From NCBI RefSeq assembly GCF_036053395.1, contig NZ_CP107942.1, positions 4,306,501-4,370,500 of the forward strand: 64,000 nucleotides of DNA, read 5' to 3'. Below, piece after piece: positions 8,433-15,031 of this stretch (positions are counted from its first letter, which is position 1; each line of letters opens with the position of its first letter). This stretch comes from Actinoplanes sp. NBC_00393. Lineage in GTDB: Bacteria > Actinomycetota > Actinomycetes > Mycobacteriales > Micromonosporaceae. The position numbers were made by a program, and so were the translations under genes. Under the pieces are notes generated by a model. The model did no database searches, was not told where the DNA came from, and saw only the letters and a list, made by a program, of their open reading frames with translations.

Positions 8433-8496
8433 GCCGCACCATAAGCAGCCGTCTATACGTCACGCCATGGTCGCGGCCAAGGCTGCGACACCTGTC

Positions 8497-9045
8497 TCAG
8501 CAAGCGGCGAGCAACAGGGTCCGGGCGGCGCGGTGCGCCAGGTTGAGATCGGCGGGACGGCCCGCGACCAGTTCGCCGTAGAGCGCCGACTCGATGATCC
8601 GCACATACAGGTAGGCGAGGTCCGGGCCGGCGCTGTCCAGCCCGACCTCGGTGAAGATCTCCTGCTGGGCGGCCACGATCCGCTCGGTCAGCCCGCCCGC
8701 GCTGGTCAGCAGGATCCGCGCGGCGGCCTCCGGCTCGGCCGCGATGAACCGGCGGAACGGCTCGGCGGCCAGCAGCCGACCGGTGAACCGGTAGGTGATC
8801 TCGACAGCGCCGTCCACACCGGACCGGGTACGGCTCCGTCGCGCCTCAGCGAGCATCCGCTCGGCCAGCCGCCACAGCACCTCGCCGAGCAGCCGGTCCC
8901 GGCCGTGCGTCACCCGGTACAGGGTGGCCCGGCTGATACACATCGCGGCGGCCAGCCGATCCATGTCGACGGTGCCGTGCCGCAGAAAGAAGTGGCATCC
9001 GGCGCGCGCCACCTCGTCGTCACTCACCACCCGACGGCCGTTCAC
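8497..9045 (-). CDS. TetR-family regulator, QsdR-like
   Basis: DNA-binding repressor of 182 residues. N-terminal HTH: RVVSDDEVARAGCHFFLRHG, VDMDRLAAAMCISRATLYRV. The pattern RRVVSDDEV...ATLYRVTHGRDRLLGEV resembles QsdR-type TetR proteins, first known near a Rhodococcus quorum-quenching lactonase gene; the assignment is from recalled similarity. The start is set at GTG 9045 because TACGGT lies exactly 7 nt upstream (leaderless type). A GTG at 9054 is the alternative and has no ribosome-binding site. It shares orientation with the secreted hydrolase downstream, a plausible target. Confidence 0.8.
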   Translation of the reverse strand: MNGRRVVSDDEVARAGCHFFLRHGTVDMDRLAAAMCISRATLYRVTHGRDRLLGEVLWRLAERMLAEARRSRTRSGVDGAVEITYRFTGRLLAAEPFRRFIAAEPEAAARILLTSAGGLTERIVAAQQEIFTEVGLDSAGPDLAYLYVRIIESALYGELVAGRPADLNLAHRAARTLLLAAC

Positions 9046-9052
9046 GCTCAGC

Positions 9053-9058
9053 ACCGTA
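9053..9058 (-). promoter_or_regulatory. Leaderless-type -10 element of the TetR gene
   Basis: Reads TACGGT on the minus strand, 7 nt before the GTG at 9045. This spacing selects 9045 rather than 9054 as the start. Confidence 0.4.
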
Positions 9059-9082
9059 CGTCACGATCGTCGATGGCAGCAC

Positions 9083-9115
9083 CCGATGGCCGGGCAAGGA
9101 ATGCCCGGCCATCGG
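9083..9115 (-). terminator. Hairpin terminator of the protease-lipoprotein operon
   Basis: Perfect 14-bp stem (9083-9096 with 9102-9115) with a 5-nt loop, 6 nt after the stop codon of the lipoprotein gene on the minus strand. Confidence 0.8.
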
Positions 9116-9121
9116 TCGTAC

Positions 9122-9814
9122 TCATTTCTTGCGGGCGTGTGCGACCAGATCCTTCAGCTTGCCGAAACGCTGGCCCTCGGCCTGCGCGGCGATCGGCTCC
9201 TCGCCGCCCTCGTGCTGGGCGGCGACCGACTCCACGCCGCCCTCGTTCTCGACGAAGACACCGCAGTTGGGGTGCACCACCGAGTAGAACGCCGGGTCCA
9301 GAGCCGACGACTTGACCGCCCTCGGCTTGGCGGCCGGCGGCGGGGCGCCCTGCCAGCGCAGCAGCCAGACGCCGCGGCCCTCGGGCATGTCCGCCTTCAT
9401 CTTCTCGACGATCGGGGCGATCGGCTCCGGCACGAAGGCGACCGGGAACTCGACCTCGACCCTGCCCTTGAGCTCCGGGCGCAGCGCGCCGCGCAGCACC
9501 TGGGTCGGCTTCAGCTCGACCACGATCTGCTGCAGGTCGTGGATGGGGCGGCCGGGGCGTACCCCGATCACCTCGGCCTCGATCGTGGCGGTGGCCTGAC
9601 CGTAGGCGGCCGCCAGCGACTCGGGCTGCGGAACGAGCAGGGCACTCTCGGCCGGGCGCAGGGCGTCGTAGAAGCCGGTGCCGCTGTGCTTCGCGGCCTG
9701 CTCCACGACCGGCGCGGGCTGCGCGGCCGGAGCCGACGGCTGGTTCCCCGCGCAACCGGCGATCATCGCGGTGGCCACCGACAGGACGGCAGCGGTACGG
9801 ATCATCTTCAGCAT
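9122..9814 (-). CDS. Predicted lipoprotein of unknown function
   Basis: Exported protein of 230 residues. The start ATG 9814 is fixed by GGAGG 8 nt upstream. A lipoprotein signal peptide (MLKMIRTAAVLSVATAMIAG) ends in a lipobox-like MIAGC, so the mature protein is probably acylated at that Cys and held outside the membrane. A low-complexity Ala/Pro linker follows, then an apparent beta-rich domain (TIEAEVIGVRPGRPIHDLQQ, IVVELKPTQVLRGALRPELK). I recognise no family. It starts 19 bp after the metzincin-like protease gene, so it may be its partner, inhibitor or anchor. Confidence 0.7.
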   Translation of the reverse strand: MLKMIRTAAVLSVATAMIAGCAGNQPSAPAAQPAPVVEQAAKHSGTGFYDALRPAESALLVPQPESLAAAYGQATATIEAEVIGVRPGRPIHDLQQIVVELKPTQVLRGALRPELKGRVEVEFPVAFVPEPIAPIVEKMKADMPEGRGVWLLRWQGAPPPAAKPRAVKSSALDPAFYSVVHPNCGVFVENEGGVESVAAQHEGGEEPIAAQAEGQRFGKLKDLVAHARKK

Positions 9815-9833
9815 TGCTGTCACCTCCCGGTTC

Positions 9834-10424
9834 TCAGTAGCGCGCGTTGACGTGCGCGATGTCGTGGGCCTGCAGGATCGATCCGGTGGCGCTGCGCGGG
9901 TACGTGTACATGCAGCTGTTGGTGTCGTCGGAGTGCTGCAGACCGACCGTGTGGCCCAGCTCGTGACAGGCGAGCACCCGGCGGGTGAACTCGGTGTCCA
10001 GGTAGGTGGTGTTCCAGTAGTACCAGGAGTTCATGATTATGTTCTGGCCCCGGCACCAGCGGTTCGGGTGCGAGCCGCCGGTACCGGTGTTGTTCGCCGG
10101 GCACCGCGCGATCCCGAGCCACCCGCTGGCGCCGTAGTCGAAATCGTGCACCCACACGTCCGGCAGCGAGTCCGACTCGTTCCGGTACACGGTCATGTCA
10201 GTCCGGTTCAACTGGGAGATCGCGTGATTCGCGGCCACCGCCGCACCGGGAATGCCGTTCCAGTAATCGTCCGGGTCGGACAGGTTCTGGAATCGGATCG
10301 CGTGGTCGGGGTTGTTCGCCATGCTCACGCAGTCGTAGGCGTTGTCGCAGACCGAGCCGAACGGGTTGGCGAGGGCCGGGCTGGGTGCCAGCGCCGCCGC
10401 GCCGGCGGTGGCGAGCAGGGTCAA
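9834..10424 (-). CDS. Secreted metzincin-type zinc metalloprotease (start uncertain)
   Basis: Predicted extracellular protease. The zinc motif CHELGHTVGLQH matches HExxHxxGxxH, and CMYTYPRS downstream fits the metzincin Met-turn, as in snapalysin/matrixin-like enzymes. The hydrophobic stretch LLATAGAAALAPSPALA is a signal-peptide core. The start is a problem: the frame is open upstream to a TGA at 10476-10478, but that stretch offers no ATG or GTG, only TTG 10424, two CTGs and an ATT. The better signal peptide (DAWNRLSSLSALTLL...) begins at the ATT. An ATG at 10451 is one base out of frame, so a small indel or 5' deletion is possible. Coordinates use the TTG. Confidence 0.7.
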   Translation of the reverse strand: MTLLATAGAAALAPSPALANPFGSVCDNAYDCVSMANNPDHAIRFQNLSDPDDYWNGIPGAAVAANHAISQLNRTDMTVYRNESDSLPDVWVHDFDYGASGWLGIARCPANNTGTGGSHPNRWCRGQNIIMNSWYYWNTTYLDTEFTRRVLACHELGHTVGLQHSDDTNSCMYTYPRSATGSILQAHDIAHVNARY

Positions 10425-10471
10425 TGCCGACAGGCTGGACAGGCGGTTCCATGCGTCAATGTCCGATCTGA

Positions 10472-11092
10472 TTGTTCACGCTTCGGAACGGCTCCGTGCT
10501 CGGCGCCGGCAACAGCAACGACCTCGATCTGCCCCGGATCCTCGACACCTACGCCGAGGTGCACCTGGTCGACATCGACGAACAGGCCCTGGCCGAGGGC
10601 GTGGCCCGGCAGCAGGTCGAGTCCGCAACCGGCCTGGTGCTGCACGGTGGCGTCGACGTCACCGACCCGGCCTGGCAGATCGACCCGGCCGACGTGGCCG
10701 TCTCCTCTGCCCTGCTGACCCAGCTGATCGACACCGCCGAACAGACCGGGCAGACCGGCACGCAGCTGCTGACCGTCCGCGACGCCCACCTGCGGCTGAT
10801 CGCGCGGCTGCTGACGCCGAAGGGCAGCGGCCTGCTCATCACCGACGTGGTCTCCTCGGACACCTGCACCCGGCTCCCGGCGGCCGGCCATCACGAACTG
10901 GCCGCCCTGATGATCGACTCCATCAACGCCGGCGACTTCTTCACCGGGACCAACCCGGTCGCCATCCGGCAGCGCCTGATGACCGACCCGCAGATCCGGG
11001 CCCACCAGGTCGCCCTCTCCATGCCCTGGCGCTGGCAGCTGGCCAGCCGCTCGTTCCTGGTCTGTGCCGTCGCCTTCGAACCGCACGTCTGA
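10472..11092 (+). CDS. N-terminally truncated SAM-dependent methyltransferase-like protein
   Basis: The 206-residue frame opens almost at once with a SAM-binding motif I, SVLGAGNSNDLDL, followed by VHLVDIDEQAL (acidic motif II) and later SSALLTQLIDTAEQ and SGLLITDVVSSDT. Class I methyltransferases of this type normally have about 40 residues before motif I. Here an in-frame TGA lies immediately upstream (10469-10471), and only a TTG without ribosome-binding site is available. The gene therefore seems to have lost its 5' end, back to back with a protease gene that also lacks a normal start. Probably not expressed in intact form. Confidence 0.55.
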   Translation: MFTLRNGSVLGAGNSNDLDLPRILDTYAEVHLVDIDEQALAEGVARQQVESATGLVLHGGVDVTDPAWQIDPADVAVSSALLTQLIDTAEQTGQTGTQLLTVRDAHLRLIARLLTPKGSGLLITDVVSSDTCTRLPAAGHHELAALMIDSINAGDFFTGTNPVAIRQRLMTDPQIRAHQVALSMPWRWQLASRSFLVCAVAFEPHV

Positions 11093-11183
11093 ACTCAGGA
11101 GCTGCCTTCGGTCACTTCTGCCTCATCGGTGGACCGAGGTCACCGGTCCTGGCGACGCGCCCGCCCGGGCAACGCCGCGCGCC

Positions 11184-11189
11184 TAGCCT
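11184..11189 (+). promoter_or_regulatory. Leaderless-type -10 element
   Basis: TAGCCT exactly 7 nt before the ATG at 11197. Confidence 0.4.
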
Positions 11190-11196
11190 GAACGGC

Positions 11197-11643
11197 ATGT
11201 CGTATGTTGCCGCCCGCGACGGCCGCAAGAACCGCAGCGCCGCGACCCGGGCCCCGTCCGTTCCCGACCGGCTCGACGACCTGCACGGCCACAGCATCGG
11301 CGTCATCGAGGTGCCGCACCACATGGCGACCGGGCATGCCAGCCGGCGCCGGTACGACCTCGACGACCCGGTGCAGTGCCGGCACGCCTACGAGCAGGTG
11401 CTCTGCGAGGCGGCCAACTGCGGCGAGGTCGAGGATCTGCTGAATCCGGCCATGCTGCGCCGGGTGTGGCGTGACCTGCACCTGCCGTCCCGGGTCCGCG
11501 AGGCCTGGGAGACCCGGCATCCGACGTTGCGCCGCACGCGCGTGACCGTCTTCGCCCGGGAGGCCACGAACACCCGCCCGGGCGCGGCCCGTGGCTTCGC
11601 CCGCCGGGGCCGGGTCAGGATGGCGAACGCCGCCGCCGCGTAA
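11197..11643 (+). CDS. Conserved-looking protein of unknown function
   Basis: A 148-residue hydrophilic protein starting MSYVAARDGRKNRSAATRAP. Its middle (RRYDLDDPVQCRHAYEQVLC, VEDLLNPAMLRRVWRDLHLP) looks like a compact alpha-helical domain. Termini are basic and low in complexity. I recognise no family, and there is no signal peptide or membrane span. Start chosen because of TAGCCT 7 nt upstream; longer upstream extensions of the frame are shadows of other genes. It ends 20 bp before the next gene, which has its own -10 element. Confidence 0.6.
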   Translation: MSYVAARDGRKNRSAATRAPSVPDRLDDLHGHSIGVIEVPHHMATGHASRRRYDLDDPVQCRHAYEQVLCEAANCGEVEDLLNPAMLRRVWRDLHLPSRVREAWETRHPTLRRTRVTVFAREATNTRPGAARGFARRGRVRMANAAAA

Positions 11644-11650
11644 CGGTCTC

Positions 11651-11656
11651 TATGCT
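11651..11656 (+). promoter_or_regulatory. Leaderless-type -10 element
   Basis: TATGCT exactly 7 nt before the ATG at 11664. An ATG inside this hexamer (11652) is in frame but would then be untranscribed. Confidence 0.4.
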
Positions 11657-11663
11657 GGCCGCC

Positions 11664-12530
11664 ATGATCGAGCGAGTCGGCAAGGGTGCTGTCCTGGCGG
11701 CGGCAGTGGCGGTGATGACCGGCTTTCTGGGTGCCGCGCTCGGCAATCGCATCGGGTGGGAGGCTGTGCCGGCCTTCCCGGCGGGGGCCGAGCGGGACCA
11801 GCTCGCCGAGCTGTTCACGCCCGGCATGGCGGCCGACTGGTACGAGAGCACGTCCACCTTCGAGAACAACGGTGGCGAGACCGACGCCGCGTCCCTGCAG
11901 TACGACACCGGGCGCACCCCGGCCACCGAGGACGTCGACGGCTACCTGGCCGGCCTCGAGCAGCGCCTGGACGCGGCCGGCTGGCGGGTCCTCGACAGCT
12001 GGCCGACCAGCCCGACCGACATCGCGACCGGCGTACCGCAGAACAACTCGCAGGCGCTGATCGCCCGTAACGACACGCTCGTGCTCTCGTTCGAGGACTA
12101 CTTCGACGCGGCGTACGACGAGGGCGGCCTCAGCGTCGTGCTGCACCGCGCCGAACCGCGGTGGCTGACCGTCACCACCCTGCTGGCCGGCCTGCTGGGC
12201 GCCCTCGCCGGATGGGTGCTGACCGGATGGGCGAGCCGCGGTCTGCGCGGCCGCGCCGGCATGTCCTACGCGGCAGGCGTGGCCGCGGTCATCGGCATTC
12301 TCACGCTGGCGCCGGCGTGGCTGTTCAGCAGCCTGAGCTTCCTCAGCACGCTCACCGGCCGGGGCGCGCAGGACATGCCGTTCTGGCGCGCGCTGGTCCC
12401 GACCGACGAGTTCGGCGGCCTGGCCGTGCCCGCTCTGACCGTCCTGGTGGTCGCCCTGCTCATCGCGGTCGCCGGCCGTATCCTCCCGTTGCGGTCAGCC
12501 GGAGTCGCGGACGACCAGCCGCATCGATGA
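11664..12530 (+). CDS. Membrane protein of unknown function
   Basis: A 288-residue protein. One N-terminal helix (GAVLAAAVAVMTGFLGAALG) leads into a soluble extracytoplasmic domain of about 130 residues (TFENNGGETDAASLQYDTGR, YLAGLEQRLDAAGWRVLDSW). Three helices follow near the C terminus (LTVTTLLAGLLGALAGWVLT, AAGVAAVIGILTLAPAWLFS, VPALTVLVVALLIAVAGRIL). No family recognised; this topology could suit a sensor or transport accessory protein. Start at 11664 chosen because of the TATGCT-N7-ATG arrangement. Confidence 0.65.
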   Translation: MIERVGKGAVLAAAVAVMTGFLGAALGNRIGWEAVPAFPAGAERDQLAELFTPGMAADWYESTSTFENNGGETDAASLQYDTGRTPATEDVDGYLAGLEQRLDAAGWRVLDSWPTSPTDIATGVPQNNSQALIARNDTLVLSFEDYFDAAYDEGGLSVVLHRAEPRWLTVTTLLAGLLGALAGWVLTGWASRGLRGRAGMSYAAGVAAVIGILTLAPAWLFSSLSFLSTLTGRGAQDMPFWRALVPTDEFGGLAVPALTVLVVALLIAVAGRILPLRSAGVADDQPHR

Positions 12531-12589
12531 CGCGTCGCCGTACTCCCGCTGTCTGGCACTCGGCGCATATACATCGATAGGCTTCGAGG

Positions 12590-12603
12590 TGGGAGCGCTC
12601 CCG
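12590..12603. promoter_or_regulatory. CebR-like operator upstream of the CE2 esterase gene
   Basis: TGGGAGCGCTCCCG matches 13 of 14 positions of the CebR box known from Streptomyces (TGGGAGCGCTCCCA). The 12-bp core is a perfect palindrome. A -10-like TAGGCT at 12578-12583 places the box over the probable transcription start. A second, perfect copy lies at 47157. Confidence 0.75.
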
Positions 12604-12628
12604 AGAAGCGCCCTTCGAAGGGAAGTCG

Positions 12629-13762
12629 ATGAAACGTCTTGCCGCGCTGACCGCCACGACCGCCCTGGTCGCCGCCGGGATCGTCGCCCACCCGTCCACG
12701 GCCGTCCTCGCGTCCGGGCAGGCCGTCGCCCCGGACACCCGCGTCCTGGCCCGCGTGCACACCGCCGGCCGGGTCGAGGACCGTGGCGCCGGGGTGCGGT
12801 ACACCTGGCCCGGCGTGTACTTCGAAGGCCGGTTCCGCGGTAGCAGCGTGGGAATCGTGCTCGACGACGCGGTCAACGACTACGCGATCCAGATTGACGA
12901 CCAGGCCCCGGTCAACCTGGTCACCCCGGGACGCACCACCCACTGGGTGCGTGGGCTGGATCCGGGCGCGCACCGCGTACGGATCGCGAAACGCACCGAA
13001 AGCCCCTGGTCAGCGGGACAGTTCGGCGGGTTTGTCGTCGGCGCCGGCGGCGCCGTGCTGAGCAGGCCGGTCCCCCGCAGCCGGCAGATCGAGTTCATCG
13101 GCGACTCCTGGACGGCCGGGTACGGCAACATGTCGGCCAGCCGCGACTGCAGCACGACCGGCGGCGTCGACCGCAACAGCAACGCCGACCAGTCCTTCGG
13201 CGCGCTCACCGCCCGCGCGCTGGGCGCCGACTACCAGCTCAACGCCTGGTCCGGCCGGGGCATGGTCCGCAACTACAACGGCGGCGATCCCGGCACCGAC
13301 TACCGCACGTACTACGACCGGACCCTGCAGGCCGCCGACCCCGCGGTGTGGCGGCCGGGCAGCTGGAAGCCGCAGGTCGTGGTGATCGGCCTGGGCATCA
13401 ACGACTTCTCCACCGCCCTCAACCCCGGCGAGCAGTGGGCCGACGAGGCCGCGCTGGCCGCCGCCTACCGCACGGCCTACCAGGGCTTTCTGGACAAACT
13501 TCGGCAACGGTACGGGGCGCGCGTTCAGCTGGTGCTCACCTACCCGGACATGTGGAACACGACGGCCTTCGCCTCGTCGGTCGAGCAGATCGTCGCCGAG
13601 CGCAACGCCGCCGGCGACAACCGCGTCCGGGCGCTGCATTACGAGACCGACGCCCTGGGCCTGGACTCCCTCGGCTGCGACTGGCACCCGTCGGCCCGCG
13701 ACCACCAACTGCTGGCCGGCGTGCTCACCTCGTTCCTCCGAGCCCTCCCGGTGCGGTGGTGA
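12629..13762 (+). CDS. Secreted SGNH esterase, carbohydrate esterase family 2 type
   Basis: Predicted exported acetyl-xylan/glucomannan esterase of 377 residues. Signal peptide MKRLAALTATTALVAAGIVA. Residues about 35-145 form a galactose-binding-like jelly roll (VRYTWPGVYFEGRFRGSSVG). The SGNH domain then starts at IEFIGDSWTAGYGN (Ser160 as nucleophile), with GRGMVRNYN, GLGINDF (block III Asn) and the C-terminal DWHPS pair (Asp351, His353). This order is that of CE2 enzymes. SD AAGGGAAG precedes ATG 12629. The CebR-like box upstream implies repression relieved by cello-oligosaccharides. Confidence 0.87.
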   Translation: MKRLAALTATTALVAAGIVAHPSTAVLASGQAVAPDTRVLARVHTAGRVEDRGAGVRYTWPGVYFEGRFRGSSVGIVLDDAVNDYAIQIDDQAPVNLVTPGRTTHWVRGLDPGAHRVRIAKRTESPWSAGQFGGFVVGAGGAVLSRPVPRSRQIEFIGDSWTAGYGNMSASRDCSTTGGVDRNSNADQSFGALTARALGADYQLNAWSGRGMVRNYNGGDPGTDYRTYYDRTLQAADPAVWRPGSWKPQVVVIGLGINDFSTALNPGEQWADEAALAAAYRTAYQGFLDKLRQRYGARVQLVLTYPDMWNTTAFASSVEQIVAERNAAGDNRVRALHYETDALGLDSLGCDWHPSARDHQLLAGVLTSFLRALPVRW

Positions 13763-13775
13763 CTGATTCCGTGGC

Positions 13776-13901
13776 TCAACGCCGGCCCAGCCCAGCCGGC
13801 TGGCCGCAACGCACGGAACCCGGGCCGAATTCGGCGCATCAACGCCGGCCGGGCTCCCCCAGCTGGCCGTAGCACGGAATCTCCTGCCGCGCCGGGCGAG
13901 G
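13776..13901. repeat. 63-bp intergenic repeat, two units
   Basis: Two diverged tandem units with an exact 63-bp period (TCAACGCCGGCC at 13776 and again at 13839). Each carries GCCGGC, a 12-nt spacer, then GCTGGC (13781-13804 and 13844-13867), a G-U-tolerant 6-bp hairpin. The period and hexamer-N12-hexamer plan are the same as in the arrays at 50.7 and 59.8 kb. It lies between the CE2 esterase stop and the LacI gene. Confidence 0.6.
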
Positions 13902-13915
13902 CGGGGCCCACCTAC

Positions 13916-13921
13916 TAGGGT
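13916..13921 (+). promoter_or_regulatory. Leaderless-type -10 element of the LacI gene
   Basis: TAGGGT exactly 7 nt before the ATG at 13929. It excludes the in-frame GTG at 13920, which overlaps the hexamer. Confidence 0.45.
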
Positions 13922-13928
13922 GGGCGGG

Positions 13929-14921
13929 ATGAAGCGCGCGACGCCGCAGATTCGGGATGTGGCGGCGGCTGCCGGGGTGTCGTATCAGACCGTGTCGCGG
14001 GTGCTGAACAACTCGCCGAACGTGCGGGCCGACACCCGGCAGCTGGTCCTGGAGGCGATCGAGCGGCTGGACTACCGGCCGAACCGGGCGGCGCGGGCGC
14101 TGGGCTCGGGCCGGGCGAACGCGGTCACCGTGGTCACCGCGAACACCACCCTTTATGGGTACGCCGGAGTGCTGCAGGGCGTCGAGGAGGCGGGCCGGCT
14201 GCTCGGGCTGACCGTCGGCGTGCGCGTGGTCGAATCCGAGGCGGCCGACGACGTGCGGCACGCGGTCGAGTACGTCACCGATCCGAGCTGCGGCAACGTC
14301 ATCGTGGTGGCGTTCGACCCGGCCGGCAGCGGTGTGCTGCGCGCGATGCCGGAGGACCTCCCGATGGTGGCCGCCACCGAGGCCGGCGGCCTGCCGGGAG
14401 TCGACCGCACCATGATCTTCTTGGACGAGCGGGAGGCCGCCGCGGACGCGACCCGGCACCTGCTCGGGCTGGGACACCGCACGGTCCACCATGTGACGAT
14501 CCCGTCCGAGGTGCGGGACAGCGCCCGGCAGGGCGGCTGGCGTACCGCGCTGGAGCAGGCCAGCGCCGAGGTGCCCGAGGTGGTGCACGCCGGCTGGAAC
14601 CTGGCGTCGGCGTACCGGGCCGGGCAGGCGCTGGCCGCGGACCCCGCGGTGACCGCCATCCTCTGCGGCAACGACGACACCGCCCTGGCCGTCCGGCGCG
14701 CGCTGCACGAAGCCGGCCGCGACGTACCGGGCGACGTGAGCATCGTCGGGTTCGACGACGTGCCGGGCGCGGCTTACTGGACGCCGGCGCTGACCACGGT
14801 TCGGATGGACTTCGTCGGACTCGGCCGGGCCTGCGTGGCCGCCCTGGCCGAGGACGCGGCGCCGGTGAGCGTGGATCCGCCGCACCTGGTGGTGCGGGAG
14901 TCCACCGCCCCACCCCGGTAG
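13929..14921 (+). CDS. LacI/GalR-family sugar-responsive repressor
   Basis: Transcriptional repressor of 330 residues. The N-terminal LacI HTH is textbook (PQIRDVAAAAGVSYQTVSRV, LNNSPNVRADTRQLV, hinge YRPNRAARALGSG). The rest is a periplasmic-binding-protein-like effector domain (AVTVVTANTTLYGYAGVLQG, VTAILCGNDDTALAVRRALH, VSIVGFDDVPGAAYW). It is followed in the same orientation by a glycosidase/ABC operon whose promoter region has two palindromes of the LacI-operator type, so it most likely represses that operon until an imported galactoside-type sugar binds. Start set by the -10 element at 13916. Confidence 0.92.
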   Translation: MKRATPQIRDVAAAAGVSYQTVSRVLNNSPNVRADTRQLVLEAIERLDYRPNRAARALGSGRANAVTVVTANTTLYGYAGVLQGVEEAGRLLGLTVGVRVVESEAADDVRHAVEYVTDPSCGNVIVVAFDPAGSGVLRAMPEDLPMVAATEAGGLPGVDRTMIFLDEREAAADATRHLLGLGHRTVHHVTIPSEVRDSARQGGWRTALEQASAEVPEVVHAGWNLASAYRAGQALAADPAVTAILCGNDDTALAVRRALHEAGRDVPGDVSIVGFDDVPGAAYWTPALTTVRMDFVGLGRACVAALAEDAAPVSVDPPHLVVRESTAPPR

Positions 14922-14963
14922 CACCCGTGTAACGAAACCGTAACGCACCCTTCCGCGCGCAGC

Positions 14964-14979
14964 GTGTGACCGGTCACAC
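14964..14979. promoter_or_regulatory. LacI-type operator 1
   Basis: GTGTGACCGGTCACAC is a perfect 16-bp palindrome with the central CG step typical of LacI-family sites. Its centre is 34 bp from that of operator 2. Confidence 0.75.
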
Positions 14980-14997
14980 TCGACGCGTCCGAAGTAA

Positions 14998-15013
14998 ATG
15001 TGACCGGTCACAT
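14998..15013. promoter_or_regulatory. LacI-type operator 2
   Basis: ATGTGACCGGTCACAT, a perfect 16-bp palindrome sharing the 14-bp core TGTGACCGGTCACA with operator 1. It ends 7 bp before the Shine-Dalgarno (AGGAG, 15021-15025) of the glycosidase gene. It probably covers the promoter or transcription start. Confidence 0.75.
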
Positions 15014-15031
15014 CTCCTCGAGGAGACCCCC

